Shown here: positions 16,426 through 23,927 of the stretch, one piece after another | Numbering within the stretch: position 1 is the stretch's first letter | How the letters are laid out: every line of letters starts with the position of its first letter | NCBI RefSeq assembly: GCF_022811705.1 | Contig: NZ_CP094528.1 | Coordinates: 1,922,001-1,986,000, forward strand | Source: Agromyces larvae | GTDB lineage: Bacteria; Actinomycetota; Actinomycetes; Actinomycetales; Microbacteriaceae | Reading direction: 5' to 3' | Length of the DNA stretch: 64,000 nucleotides | Made by a program: the position numbers and the translations under genes | Notes under the pieces: generated by a model | Told to the model about the DNA's origin: nothing | Seen by the model: only the letters and a program-made list of their open reading frames with translations | Databases searched by the model: none

Positions 16426-16808
16426 CGCTCCTCCTTGGTCGGCTTGAAAGCGTTGATCGCGGCCAGCTCGTCGTTGATCGACGGACGCTCCGCGACTCGC
16501 CAGCCCTCGCATCGACCCGCGATGAACGTGCGCAGGTCTTCCTTCACCGCCTCCTTCGATGCGAGGGCCGTGAAGTCCTCGATGGTGTAGATGTCCTGTG
16601 AGAGCGAGTTGCACGAGCACCCCGACCCCGACGCGATGAAGTAGCGGCGACGCGACGGCGAGTACCAAGCGACCCACGTCGTCCAGTCGTAGCCGCCGCC
16701 ATCGTCGAAGTCGGCCACACGCTGGAAGTCCTCGGTGCCGGGGATTTCCAGGTAGATGTGCGGGTAGAGCGGGTTGCTCTGGGTGTCGTTGTACTTGCGC
16801 TCAGGCAT
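16422..16808 (-). CDS. Phage protein of unknown function with Cys pair
   Basis: A 128-residue protein from ATG 16808. Features: YPHIYLEIPG, WTTWVAWYSPSRRRYFIASGSGCSCNSLSQD and a C-terminal GWRVAERPSINDELAAINAF. The GCSCNS loop in a beta-rich central domain is typical of a family seen in actinophages, but I know no function. Coupled to the genes on both sides. Confidence 0.6.
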   Translation of the reverse strand: MPERKYNDTQSNPLYPHIYLEIPGTEDFQRVADFDDGGGYDWTTWVAWYSPSRRRYFIASGSGCSCNSLSQDIYTIEDFTALASKEAVKEDLRTFIAGRCEGWRVAERPSINDELAAINAFKPTKEER

Positions 16809-16950
16809 GGTCTTCCTCCTTGGTCGGTTCAGGGGTACGCGGGGTGACAGGGGCGGGCCGGTCTTCGATCGCGCCTTCCACGAGCCGCAGGATGCACTCG
16901 GCGTGGAAGTCGTAGTGCCGGTGCTGCTCGTGCGCCTCGACGCCGCTCAT
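16801..16950 (-). CDS. Small phage protein, unknown
   Basis: A 49-residue protein from ATG 16950, which overlaps the stop of the zinc-ribbon frame upstream. His-rich start (HEQHRHYDFHAEC) with an acidic, Pro-rich tail. An in-frame start further up at 17112 would add an Arg-rich, unlikely sequence, so the short form is preferred. Confidence 0.5.
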   Translation of the reverse strand: MSGVEAHEQHRHYDFHAECILRLVEGAIEDRPAPVTPRTPEPTKEEDHA

Positions 16951-17090
16951 CCGGCGCTTCCGGTTCGGCGGGGGCCAGACCACTTGGTGCGCTCCGTGAC
17001 CTTGTGGGCGATGAACCCGTGCGTGATCGAGCCCATCTCGTCGGGCTTCGCCTTGGGGATGATGCCGTCGCACAGGTCGCAGACGGTCAA
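16947..17090 (-). CDS. Small zinc-ribbon-like protein, start uncertain
   Basis: The frame encodes TVCDLCDGIIPKAKPDEMG and ends at 16947, overlapping the next ATG. It has a CxxC pair and reads like real protein, but its only start in frame is TTG 17090 without an RBS. The ATG at 17112, which overlaps the upstream stop in the usual ATGA way, is in another frame; one extra base near 17097 would join MSAQTRE to this frame. Either a TTG restart, a frameshift or an error. Confidence 0.45.
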   Translation of the reverse strand: MTVCDLCDGIIPKAKPDEMGSITHGFIAHKVTERTKWSGPRRTGSAG

Positions 17091-17108
17091 CGGCTCGCGT
17101 CTGCGCGC

Positions 17109-17423
17109 TCATCGTTCGTTCCCATCGGTCGGGGAAGCGGGGGCGGTGCCGAGGTCGTAGACGTGGAACACGACCGCACCGTGGTACGCCTGGAACGACC
17201 CCGCGTACCGTCCGCTCGCGGGCGCAGGGTGCCCGGTGCCAACGACGGCGAAGTTCAGCACGGCATGGTTCAGGAACGCCACCTCGGGGTCGTGCTCGAA
17301 CCACAGGTGCGGGTGCCCGTCTTGCTCGGCGACGTACACGATCCGCGCTCTGAGGTCGGTCACACCGGGGATCGTCTGGCGCTCGGCGGCCACGATGCGA
17401 TGCTTCCAGATCGTCTTGCTCAT
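17109..17423 (-). CDS. Phage protein of unknown function
   Basis: A 104-residue protein from ATG 17423, overlapping the previous stop. Beta-rich: KTIWKHRIVAAERQTI, ARIVYVAEQDGHPHLWFEH and VVGTGHPAPASG. The GTGHP turn resembles small actinophage proteins of the DUF7352 type, an uncertain match. No enzymatic motif. Confidence 0.55.
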   Translation of the reverse strand: MSKTIWKHRIVAAERQTIPGVTDLRARIVYVAEQDGHPHLWFEHDPEVAFLNHAVLNFAVVGTGHPAPASGRYAGSFQAYHGAVVFHVYDLGTAPASPTDGNER

Positions 17424-17851
17424 CGGTTCTTTCCTTCCTCGGGGGTGCCCTGCTTCATGTCGATCACGCGCCGCGCCCACGCCGCCGCTTCCTCGGGTGT
17501 TGCCTCGGTCGGCTCCTCAGGGGTACGGATAGCGGCGGCGTACCCGCGCAGGATCGCTATGAGCACGCGCATCTCCGCCGACTGGGGCGCTGCGTCATTC
17601 GACTGGGACGGCTTCACGAACGTGTCCCAGACCTCCTGCACCATGTCGTAGGTGACGTCGTAGCCGAGCGGGGCGACGGGGACGCGCAAGCGCTCCCGCT
17701 CTGCTGCGATGGCTTCCTCCACGAGCGGGAGGATCGCGTCGGCCACCTCACGCCCCGCTTCGAGGCCGATCGTCGTGGCGTAGAAGCCTGAGCCGATCAG
17801 GATGCCGCTCACCTCGTCACGGATGCGGTCGCGCAGGTCATCGGTCGGCAT
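17420..17851 (-). CDS. Phage protein of unknown function
   Basis: A 143-residue helical, acidic protein; ATG 17851 has AGGAG upstream. Contains LRDRIRDEVSGILIGSGFY and AADAILPLVEEAI-like helices, then EEPTEATPEEAAAW. Part of the long coupled operon; no family recognised. Confidence 0.55.
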   Translation of the reverse strand: MPTDDLRDRIRDEVSGILIGSGFYATTIGLEAGREVADAILPLVEEAIAAERERLRVPVAPLGYDVTYDMVQEVWDTFVKPSQSNDAAPQSAEMRVLIAILRGYAAAIRTPEEPTEATPEEAAAWARRVIDMKQGTPEEGKNR

Positions 17852-18284
17852 TGTCGGCTCCTCGGGTGGTACGAGCGGCTTCGAGAGCGACGCGGGCGAG
17901 CGGGTCACACACGCGCTTGCAGTCAGGGCACGAGTCGTAATTCCCCGGCTCGTCCTCACCGCCGTTGCACGTCCACCCCTCCACGTTGAGTGCACGTGCC
18001 GCCGCCTCGACCTCGGCGTCGGTCACCGGGCGGGACGCCTGCCACGATCGCTCGACACCCGCAGTCAGGGTGCCCGGTTCCAACTCCGTCCGCCCCTCGT
18101 CGCGCACGGTGATCGGCATGGACTCGATGCGGCCCCTGCCAGCCGCGAGCACGACGATCGGATGGTCGTACTCGATGCCGTAGGCGCGCAGGGCGGCATG
18201 GGCGGCATGGGCGGCGAGCTTGCCGGGACTGATCTTCCCGTGCAGGTTCTTGTTCCACCAGATGCGCAGCGGTTCGGTGCTCAT
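17838..18284 (-). CDS. Peptidyl-tRNA hydrolase 2-like protein with extra C-terminal module
   Basis: A 148-residue protein; ATG 18284 shares one base with the upstream stop. Residues 5-75 resemble the PTH2 fold: LRIWWNKNLHGKISPGKLAA, HAAHAALRAYG, VVLAAGRG. PTH2 releases peptides from tRNA; phage copies might salvage tRNA or bind nucleic acid. The C-terminal part carries SWQASRPVTDAEVEAA and a Cys cluster CPDCKRVCDP. The same WQASRPVTDAEV segment occurs in the gene at 19020. Enzyme activity is inferred. Confidence 0.55.
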   Translation of the reverse strand: MSTEPLRIWWNKNLHGKISPGKLAAHAAHAALRAYGIEYDHPIVVLAAGRGRIESMPITVRDEGRTELEPGTLTAGVERSWQASRPVTDAEVEAAARALNVEGWTCNGGEDEPGNYDSCPDCKRVCDPLARVALEAARTTRGADNADR

Positions 18285-18499
18285 CACTCGGCCTCCTCGG
18301 GTGCCCAGACGACAGTGAATGTCGCGTGAGCAGACCAGACGACTCCGCTCGCTTCCCGGTAGAAGTCAGCCGTGTCATCGTCAGCCAACTCGATCCAGAA
18401 CCCGCCGTGCGTCTTCCTGAACACCTCGGGCGGATAGCCCTCGTACTGGCGCAGGATGATGGTGCCCGCCCGCGCTTTGAATAGGTCTTCGAGCCTCAT
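18284..18499 (-). CDS. Small phage protein, unknown
   Basis: A 71-residue protein from ATG 18499, overlapping neighbours on both sides. Beta-rich (GTIILRQYEGYPPEV, GGFWIELADDDTADF, TFTVVWAPEE). Unknown function. Confidence 0.55.
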   Translation of the reverse strand: MRLEDLFKARAGTIILRQYEGYPPEVFRKTHGGFWIELADDDTADFYREASGVVWSAHATFTVVWAPEEAE

Positions 18500-18813
18500 C
18501 ACTCGGCCTCCTGCTCGATCTGTGTGGCGTCGAACCACTCAGGCGTGAACGTCGCTGCGAACGCGAACACCTCGTTCGGGGTGAAGGCTCCAGCGTGCAG
18601 CATGGCCTCAACTCGCAGTTCGGCCCGAACCCTATCGAGCGCTTTCACCGCTCCCCGCCGCTCAGCAGCAGCAAGCTCGGACGCCAGCAAGCGATCGAAC
18701 GCCGCTTGTACCTCGGGCACCAGTTCGATGACCACGGCTCGCGGAAGAGGATTCAGCAGGTGATCCACCCAGAGGTCTCGCAGTGCGTCCGTCGTCGGCG
18801 TGTACTCAGCCAC
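18499..18813 (-). CDS. Phage protein of unknown function
   Basis: A 104-residue helical acidic protein from GTG 18813 with GGAGG upstream. Ends ATQIEQEAE, very like the end of the gene at 19475 (RADRIEQEAE), suggesting shared or recombined 3' ends in this cluster. Confidence 0.55.
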   Translation of the reverse strand: MAEYTPTTDALRDLWVDHLLNPLPRAVVIELVPEVQAAFDRLLASELAAAERRGAVKALDRVRAELRVEAMLHAGAFTPNEVFAFAATFTPEWFDATQIEQEAE

Positions 18814-19027
18814 GGTCGGCCTCCTCTCGCTCGGCTTCCCACCGCTTGAGCGCGTCAGCCTCCACCCATGCGTTGTGCTCAGCGATCCATTCGGGATCAA
18901 GAGCGTCGGCGGCGCGGCGGAGCGCGAAGGCTGCTTCCCTGAGTTCTTCCCCGATGACACGCTGTACCTGTGCTCGCAGGGCATCCTCGTCCACGGTGAT
19001 CGTGATGTGATTCGGCGTCTCAGCCAC
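18806..19027 (-). CDS. Small phage protein, unknown
   Basis: A 73-residue acidic helical protein from GTG 19027. Ends EREEADRG, the same ending as the next gene upstream (KREEADRG at 19020), again pointing to local duplication. Function unknown. Confidence 0.5.
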   Translation of the reverse strand: MAETPNHITITVDEDALRAQVQRVIGEELREAAFALRRAADALDPEWIAEHNAWVEADALKRWEAEREEADRG

Positions 19028-19475
19028 GATCGGCCTCCTCTCGCTTCTCGGCGGCACGGGCGCGGAGCCAGCCGGTCACGCCGCCCTCGTATGGGTGCGG
19101 GACGACTGCGAACTCATCCGCCGCCTCTTCGAGCACTCGCGCGTCGTGCTCAGCGAGGATGCGGGCACGAACCTCGGAACCGGCGGGGAGGATGCCCGCG
19201 ACGCGATCCGGGTCGGCCCGGACACCCGGCGCGAGCAGCCGCAGCGCCGCCTCAATCTGCGCGGCGAGAGCGTCACGCTGCTTCACGAGCCGCGCGATGT
19301 GCTCACGCTGCTTCTCGGCAGTCTCACGCAGCAGTGCGTCACCGACCTTCAGTGCGTCCACTTCGGCATCTGTGACCGGGCGGGACGCCTGCCACTCGGC
19401 ACCGGCCACGAATGCGTTGCGCTCGACGTACATCATGTACGTCTGCTGGGCTACGGCTTGTGCTTCGGTGCTCAT
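19020..19475 (-). CDS. Coiled-coil phage protein sharing modules with neighbours
   Basis: A 151-residue protein from ATG 19475. Contains EWQASRPVTDAEVDAL (shared with the PTH2-like protein), a coiled coil, then RDALAAQIEAA and SEVRARILAEHD, both repeated in the next gene upstream. Probably a modular structural or scaffolding protein. No enzymatic motif. Confidence 0.6.
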   Translation of the reverse strand: MSTEAQAVAQQTYMMYVERNAFVAGAEWQASRPVTDAEVDALKVGDALLRETAEKQREHIARLVKQRDALAAQIEAALRLLAPGVRADPDRVAGILPAGSEVRARILAEHDARVLEEAADEFAVVPHPYEGGVTGWLRARAAEKREEADRG

Positions 19476-20197
19476 CACTCGGCCTCCTGCTCGATACGGT
19501 CGGCGCGGTGTGGGTTCTTCGGGAGCAGAGCGAGGGCTTCCCCTTCCGGCACCTCCACGTCGTATGCAGCGCGGTAGAACGCCTGCCGCGCCGCGTCGCC
19601 CTCGTCCCATGCTTCGGCCTTCACGTCCGCGAGGATGCGGGCACGAACCTCGGAATCGGCGGAAAGGATGCCGTAGACCACGTCGTGGTCGGGCATCGAG
19701 CCGCACAGCGACTTGTCGAGAGCCTTGTCGGCCGCCTCGATCTGCGCGGCGAGAGCGGAAGCCTCTCGCTTCTCGGCACGCGGATGCCACTCGTCCCCGG
19801 CGATCCGGGCCCGCTCGTCCGCCCGCACCCTGTCGTCGTGTTCCGCGAGGATGCGGGCACGAACCTCGGAATCGGCGGAAAGGATGGCGAGGAGCTCTTC
19901 GGCCTTCCCCGGTCGATGGGCAGCGAGCCAAAGGTCGCGCGCCGCCTCGATCTGCGCGGCGAGAGCGTCACGCTCCCGCAGCACCGCTCCGTATCGACGG
20001 TTCGCCTTACGATCCGGCCTGCCAACGATCAACAGTTGACGGTTCTCGGCTTCGAGTTCGCGGATGCGGGCCTCCTGCGCTTCGAGAGCGTCGCGCAAGC
20101 GGCGGATGGTGTCGTGAGCGCTCCCGGCGTGGTGCGCGATCGTGGCCGCGTCGATCCAGCCTTCCGCCTCGCTGATCAGCGCCTTGATGTCGGTCAT
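19475..20197 (-). CDS. Coiled-coil protein with internal repeats
   Basis: A 240-residue protein from ATG 20197. The first 80 residues form a long coiled coil (IRRLRDALEAQEARIRELE). Then a unit of about 75 residues is present twice: ALAAQIEAA followed by ILSADSEVRARILA. A related copy with an altered middle is in the gene at 19020, and the DNA copies near 19,158, 19,630 and 19,850 are nearly identical. Function unknown; repeats imply recent duplication. Confidence 0.6.
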   Translation of the reverse strand: MTDIKALISEAEGWIDAATIAHHAGSAHDTIRRLRDALEAQEARIRELEAENRQLLIVGRPDRKANRRYGAVLRERDALAAQIEAARDLWLAAHRPGKAEELLAILSADSEVRARILAEHDDRVRADERARIAGDEWHPRAEKREASALAAQIEAADKALDKSLCGSMPDHDVVYGILSADSEVRARILADVKAEAWDEGDAARQAFYRAAYDVEVPEGEALALLPKNPHRADRIEQEAE

Positions 20198-20703
20198 GCG
20201 GCCTTCTCCCTTCGATTGGTGTGTCTCGGAACCCGGCCCAGCAGGCGGGTCAATTTCAGGTTCATCGAGGAGAACTCACGCACCTCCTCCTTCGTCCAGC
20301 GGTAGCCGAAGTGGCGCACCACCGTCTCATCCCGCAGCCTCGCGATCCGGCATATCTCCGACATCGGGTAGCGCTGCTCGATCAGTTCCGCCGCCACCGC
20401 CAGCCGCTCATCGAGCGGGCTCAGATCACGAAGCCGCTGCTGCGCGAAGCCGAGGCGCTTCTTCGCACGATCCGCGGTGCGCAGCGACACGTCGAACCTC
20501 TTCGCCACATCAGCGGCCGTCGAACCCGACGCGAACATCTGACGGGCCAGATCGTCGTCGATCATGTAGACCGGCGGTCGGCGCGCCTCCAGCAGCTCGC
20601 CGGCATTCCGGCGCCACCGGCTGTAATGCGCGTTGCACATGCCGCGCCCGTGGATCGGCCTCGAGCAGCCGTCGACGACGCAGGTCTTCTTCACGTCCGC
20701 CAT
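20194..20703 (-). CDS. Zinc-finger plus HTH DNA-binding protein
   Basis: A 169-residue protein from ATG 20703 with GAGG upstream. N-terminus: CVVDGCSRPIHGRGMCNAHY, a CCCH-type finger found in phage DNA-binding proteins and HNH relatives. Then two helix-turn-helix stretches: STAADVAKRFDVSLRTADRA and YPMSEICRIARLRDETVVRH. A regulator of the accessory operon is a reasonable guess. An operator motif lies just upstream at 20725. Confidence 0.65.
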   Translation of the reverse strand: MADVKKTCVVDGCSRPIHGRGMCNAHYSRWRRNAGELLEARRPPVYMIDDDLARQMFASGSTAADVAKRFDVSLRTADRAKKRLGFAQQRLRDLSPLDERLAVAAELIEQRYPMSEICRIARLRDETVVRHFGYRWTKEEVREFSSMNLKLTRLLGRVPRHTNRREKAA

Positions 20704-20724
20704 CCTAACCTCACTTTCGAGCCA

Positions 20725-20735
20725 TTAGCTAGCAA
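20725..20735. promoter_or_regulatory. Operator-like motif TTAGCTAGCAA
   Basis: A one-sided variant of the phage palindrome between the helicase stop codon, which it overlaps, and the zinc-finger/HTH gene at 20703. No convincing -10 is seen behind it. Confidence 0.45.
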
Positions 20736-22338
20736 TTCTGAGTGATGCGCTCATCTGCCACGCCTTCTCAATGAGCGTCTCCATCGTCTGAACGTCCACG
20801 CTGCCGCGCATCAGCAGCTTCACGTGCTCGAACTCGCCATGCTCGCGCGTGCGGCCCTGCCGGAAATACCGCGCAAGAGCCTGCTCGTTCGCCGACGGGT
20901 TCCCCGGCACCTCGTTCAGCCAGATCACCTTGCTGCAGGCTGTCTGCAGCCCGTCGATCCCCGTACCCATCGACTGAATGGTGCCGACGAGGTAGCGCAC
21001 CTCGCCCGCGATGAACCGCGCCTTCAAGCTCTCCCGCTCGCGCTCGCTCAGGTCACCCGTGTACGCCTCGGCGGCGTAGCCGGCCATCCGCATCCTGTTC
21101 GCCACGAACTGCGCACCGATCTTCGAGTCGGTGAAGATCCCGACCTGCTGGCCCGCCCAGTAGTCGACGAGCCCGCGCAGCGGCTTCAGCTTCGCACTCG
21201 CGGCGTTCGAGGCGAACGTCACCCGCCCGTCAGCGCCGTAGCTGAGCTCAGCGATCGCCACCTGGCGGAGCCGGATGTACAGCGTCGGCGGCAGGTCGAC
21301 CACTAGCGGCATGTCCTCGCCATCCCAGCCCTTCACCCACGTCAGCAGGTCTTCCTCGAGGTCTGCGATCTGAGCGGCCTGCTGCGGCGTCGGGTCGCAA
21401 TACACGACCTTCGGCCCCGGCGGCTGCTCTTCGTTCTCCCGGCGGATGTAGCACGGCAGGCTCGCCGCGAACGCACCCGGCACCTTCTCCCCCACGACCT
21501 TCGTGATCGGCGTGCCGCGCGGGGTCTTGAGCGGCTGCTTATTCTTGCCGAGCACCGGCTCCAGCGCGATGAACTGCGCCTGCCAGCGATTGAACGAGGT
21601 CTCCACCCATGGCTTCCCGGTCGCGGGGTTGATCTTGCCGTCCCAGAGCCAATCCCCGACCGCCCACATGTTCGCCGGCGAGTTGCCGAACCACGTGCCC
21701 GACATCGCCACCTTCCAGTCGGTCGTGATCGAGTGGAAGGTTTGGAACCCGTTCGACTTCCGGTTCGAGATCAACTGCACCTCGTCGAATACGAGGAGGT
21801 CGAGCGGCTTCTTCATCTTCCGCCGGAAAGTGTTCAAATGCACCGACTCGGTGAGTCGGATCGGCTCGGCGGCGGGGCCGATAGCGCCCTCCTTGCGCTC
21901 CCGCAGGATCAGGTCTCCGGCCACGACGCCGGAGGCCGGATCGTCCTTCTTCGCCCGCTTCCACTGCGGGGTGCCGTCATCCTCGAACGCGGGCCGGCTC
22001 TCCCAGTCCTGGCGCATGAGGTACTGCGAGCCCGAGAAGTAGAAGCCGGGCTCGCCCGCGAGGAAGTCAGCGAACGCCTGCTTGCCCGCCTTGGTCGAGT
22101 CGATCCGGCGCAGCGTCACCTCGCCGTCCGACTGCGCGTCGATGCGCTCGGCCCACTGCTTGAACGTGCCGACGAGCCCAATGAACAGCACTCGCTCGAA
22201 CGGGCCGCGCAGCGCAATCTCGGTGCCGAGAAGGGTTTTCCCGTTACCCGGCTGCGAGCCGATCAGGGCGGAGTGCGTCGGCTCGGCGAGGACGCGCTGA
22301 ATGTCGTGCTCCTGCTGTGGTCTCGGAGTGAGCTTCAT
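20725..22338 (-). CDS. SNF2/DEAD-like superfamily 2 helicase
   Basis: A 537-residue protein; ATG 22338 starts the natural sequence KLTPRPQQEHDIQRV. Walker A is SQPGNGKT at 28-35, motif II is VFDEVQ, motif III SGTWFGN, and the C-terminal helicase half has TGIDGLQTA and FRQGRTREHG (motif VI). The order fits a phage SF2 helicase/ATPase used in replication or recombination. The gene is far from the primase, inside the accessory operon. ATG overlaps the stop of a 26-residue frame. Confidence 0.85.
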   Translation of the reverse strand: MKLTPRPQQEHDIQRVLAEPTHSALIGSQPGNGKTLLGTEIALRGPFERVLFIGLVGTFKQWAERIDAQSDGEVTLRRIDSTKAGKQAFADFLAGEPGFYFSGSQYLMRQDWESRPAFEDDGTPQWKRAKKDDPASGVVAGDLILRERKEGAIGPAAEPIRLTESVHLNTFRRKMKKPLDLLVFDEVQLISNRKSNGFQTFHSITTDWKVAMSGTWFGNSPANMWAVGDWLWDGKINPATGKPWVETSFNRWQAQFIALEPVLGKNKQPLKTPRGTPITKVVGEKVPGAFAASLPCYIRRENEEQPPGPKVVYCDPTPQQAAQIADLEEDLLTWVKGWDGEDMPLVVDLPPTLYIRLRQVAIAELSYGADGRVTFASNAASAKLKPLRGLVDYWAGQQVGIFTDSKIGAQFVANRMRMAGYAAEAYTGDLSERERESLKARFIAGEVRYLVGTIQSMGTGIDGLQTACSKVIWLNEVPGNPSANEQALARYFRQGRTREHGEFEHVKLLMRGSVDVQTMETLIEKAWQMSASLRIAS

Positions 22339-22415
22339 GCTGTTCTTCGCACCCTTCTGTGCTTGATTGCGCTGATGTGCCCCTCGCTCACGCCGACGCA
22401 CTTGTCGACACTCAC
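22335..22415 (-). CDS. Very small HTH-like peptide gene
   Basis: A 26-codon frame whose GTG overlaps the upstream stop (GTGA) and whose stop overlaps the helicase ATG (ATGA). The product includes CVGVSEGHISAIKHRR, which looks like the recognition part of an HTH. Perfect coupling on both sides argues for translation; alternatively it is a remnant of a longer DNA-binding gene. Confidence 0.45.
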   Translation of the reverse strand: MSVDKCVGVSEGHISAIKHRRVRRTA

Positions 22416-22654
22416 GCGGCCACCGCTCTATCCGCGCCCTGCGCGAAGTCGTCGAACGTGTCGAGGTCGGCGGGCAGGATCGCGAGCGTCGCGCCCGTGG
22501 CCGGGTCTTCGATGCGGATGCCGCGCGCCTCGAGGAACGCCCACGCGCCCAGCTCGTTGCACTGCGACCACCGCTCGAGGCGGCGCTCGAGGTAGTCGAT
22601 TTCCGAGGGGGTCAGCGGGGTGTCGCGCGTGGCGGGGAGGGTGTGCCAGGTCAT
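22412..22654 (-). CDS. Small phage protein, unknown
   Basis: An 80-residue acidic protein from ATG 22654 overlapping its neighbours by 4 bases. Helical (PSEIDYLERRLERWSQ) then a beta part (RGIRIEDPATGATLAILP). No recognised family. Confidence 0.55.
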   Translation of the reverse strand: MTWHTLPATRDTPLTPSEIDYLERRLERWSQCNELGAWAFLEARGIRIEDPATGATLAILPADLDTFDDFAQGADRAVAA

Positions 22655-22890
22655 GCGGGCACCTTCCGGTCGGTGTCGATGGGCTTTCTGAATTGCACGC
22701 GCTCGCGCGGCATCCAGAGGCGGCGGTCGGGGAATCTGTCGGGGATCACGGTGACGTGCGTGGGCGAGTCGGAAGCGTAGACCGTCGCCATCCCGCGCGG
22801 CGGCAGGTACGCTCTGCCGATCACCGCGCCGAGCCCTTCCGAGCGGCGCTTGCCGGCGGGGTGGCGGGCCATCGACTCTTCGCGGGTCAT
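22651..22890 (-). CDS. Small phage protein, unknown
   Basis: A 79-residue basic protein from ATG 22890, coupled on both sides. Contains IGRAYLPPRGMATVYASDSP and VTVIPDRFPDRRLWMPRERV, likely a small beta barrel. Unknown function. Confidence 0.55.
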   Translation of the reverse strand: MTREESMARHPAGKRRSEGLGAVIGRAYLPPRGMATVYASDSPTHVTVIPDRFPDRRLWMPRERVQFRKPIDTDRKVPA

Positions 22891-23174
22891 GCGAGGCCCA
22901 GCGCTTCCCGGAAGGGCTGGTCAGCGAGTGCGCCGTGAACCTCGGCGGCGGCGTCCACGGCCCAGTCTCGAATGTCCGGGTCGCCCTTGTGACTGAGTGC
23001 CACGAGGATACCCGCGAGTGCGATGTTCGTCGCCTTCTGCTGCTCGACGAGCGCGAGCGTCGCCTCGGCCTGCGCGATCTGCGCCAGCACGAGAGCGGGC
23101 ACCTCGTGCTCGGTCTGCGGGGCCGTGATCGCCAGCGCGATCCGCTCGGCGGCGTTGTTGCGGTAGTCGGTCAC
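22887..23174 (-). CDS. Small helical phage protein, unknown
   Basis: A 95-residue protein from GTG 23174 overlapping both neighbours. Nearly all helical (ERIALAITAP, LVLAQIAQAEATLALVEQQ, AGILVALSHKG). Unknown. Confidence 0.55.
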   Translation of the reverse strand: MTDYRNNAAERIALAITAPQTEHEVPALVLAQIAQAEATLALVEQQKATNIALAGILVALSHKGDPDIRDWAVDAAAEVHGALADQPFREALGLA

Positions 23175-23389
23175 GCCGCCACCCCCGCCGCATCGCGCGA
23201 ACGCTCCACGTAGACCGCTTCGAGCGTGCGCACGTCGTCCCAGTCGCAGTTGCCGTCCGGCGCGCCGCAGCCGCAGCGCGGGTCGCCCATCAGGGCGTCG
23301 TGCAGATCGACCGGCCACGCCGCAAGGCGCACGATCCGATCTTCGAGGGTGCGCAGCGGCACCGTGCCGGGGTCGCGGTGCTCGGTCAC
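23171..23389 (-). CDS. Small phage protein, unknown, possible metal site
   Basis: A 72-residue protein from GTG 23389. Has PRCGCGAPDGNCDW, which may bind a metal. Coupled to neighbours by GTGA-type overlaps. Confidence 0.55.
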   Translation of the reverse strand: MTEHRDPGTVPLRTLEDRIVRLAAWPVDLHDALMGDPRCGCGAPDGNCDWDDVRTLEAVYVERSRDAAGVAA

Positions 23390-23889
23390 GCCGCCACCCC
23401 CTGCGCGTCGAGCCACGCCAGCGCCAGCGCGTCGCGACCGCTCGCGAAGACCGCCGGTGCGTCGGGCTCGGCGTCCACCGTGGGCTCCAGCACCCGCTTG
23501 CCCGCGAGGTTCTTGCGGACGACGAACTCCACGCCGTCCACCGTGAGGACGCCGGTCTCCGGGTCGAAGTCGAACGCCTCCCCGTCCGCCACCACCGCGG
23601 GGGCGGCGGCGAAGCGTCGGCCCGACTCGATGGCGTCGTAGGCGGTCTTCGCCGCGGTCGTGTGCAGGCCCGCCTCCTTCTGCGCCAGCCCGTTCGAGCC
23701 GGTCACCCGCACCCCGCCCTCGAACGCCTGGTAAGCGGCGATGTCGCGGCGGATGCGGCTGGCCTCCACCTCCTGCTCGGCGAGGCGGTTGTGGCGCTCG
23801 AAGGCTTCCGCCTTCTCCTTGCGGTACTGCTCATCCGCGCGGGTCACCGCGTCGAGCAGGTGCTTCTGGTTGGTGGTCAGTCTGGTCAT
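23386..23889 (-). CDS. Phage protein with coiled-coil N-terminus
   Basis: A 167-residue protein from ATG 23889. Residues 10-60 form a coiled coil (ADEQYRKEKAEAFERHN); a later beta hairpin reads FDFDPETGVLTVDGVEF. Unknown function. Confidence 0.55.
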   Translation of the reverse strand: MTRLTTNQKHLLDAVTRADEQYRKEKAEAFERHNRLAEQEVEASRIRRDIAAYQAFEGGVRVTGSNGLAQKEAGLHTTAAKTAYDAIESGRRFAAAPAVVADGEAFDFDPETGVLTVDGVEFVVRKNLAGKRVLEPTVDAEPDAPAVFASGRDALALAWLDAQGVAA

Positions 23890-23927
23890 TTGCTGGCTCC
23901 TTGGTTCTCGTGGGGGGGCGTGGGGGT

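Noticed and set aside
16951..17112. Longer N-terminus for the small gene ending at 16801
   Set aside because: The added residues are an Arg/His-rich shadow of the CxxC frame, and the short ATG overlaps that frame's stop.
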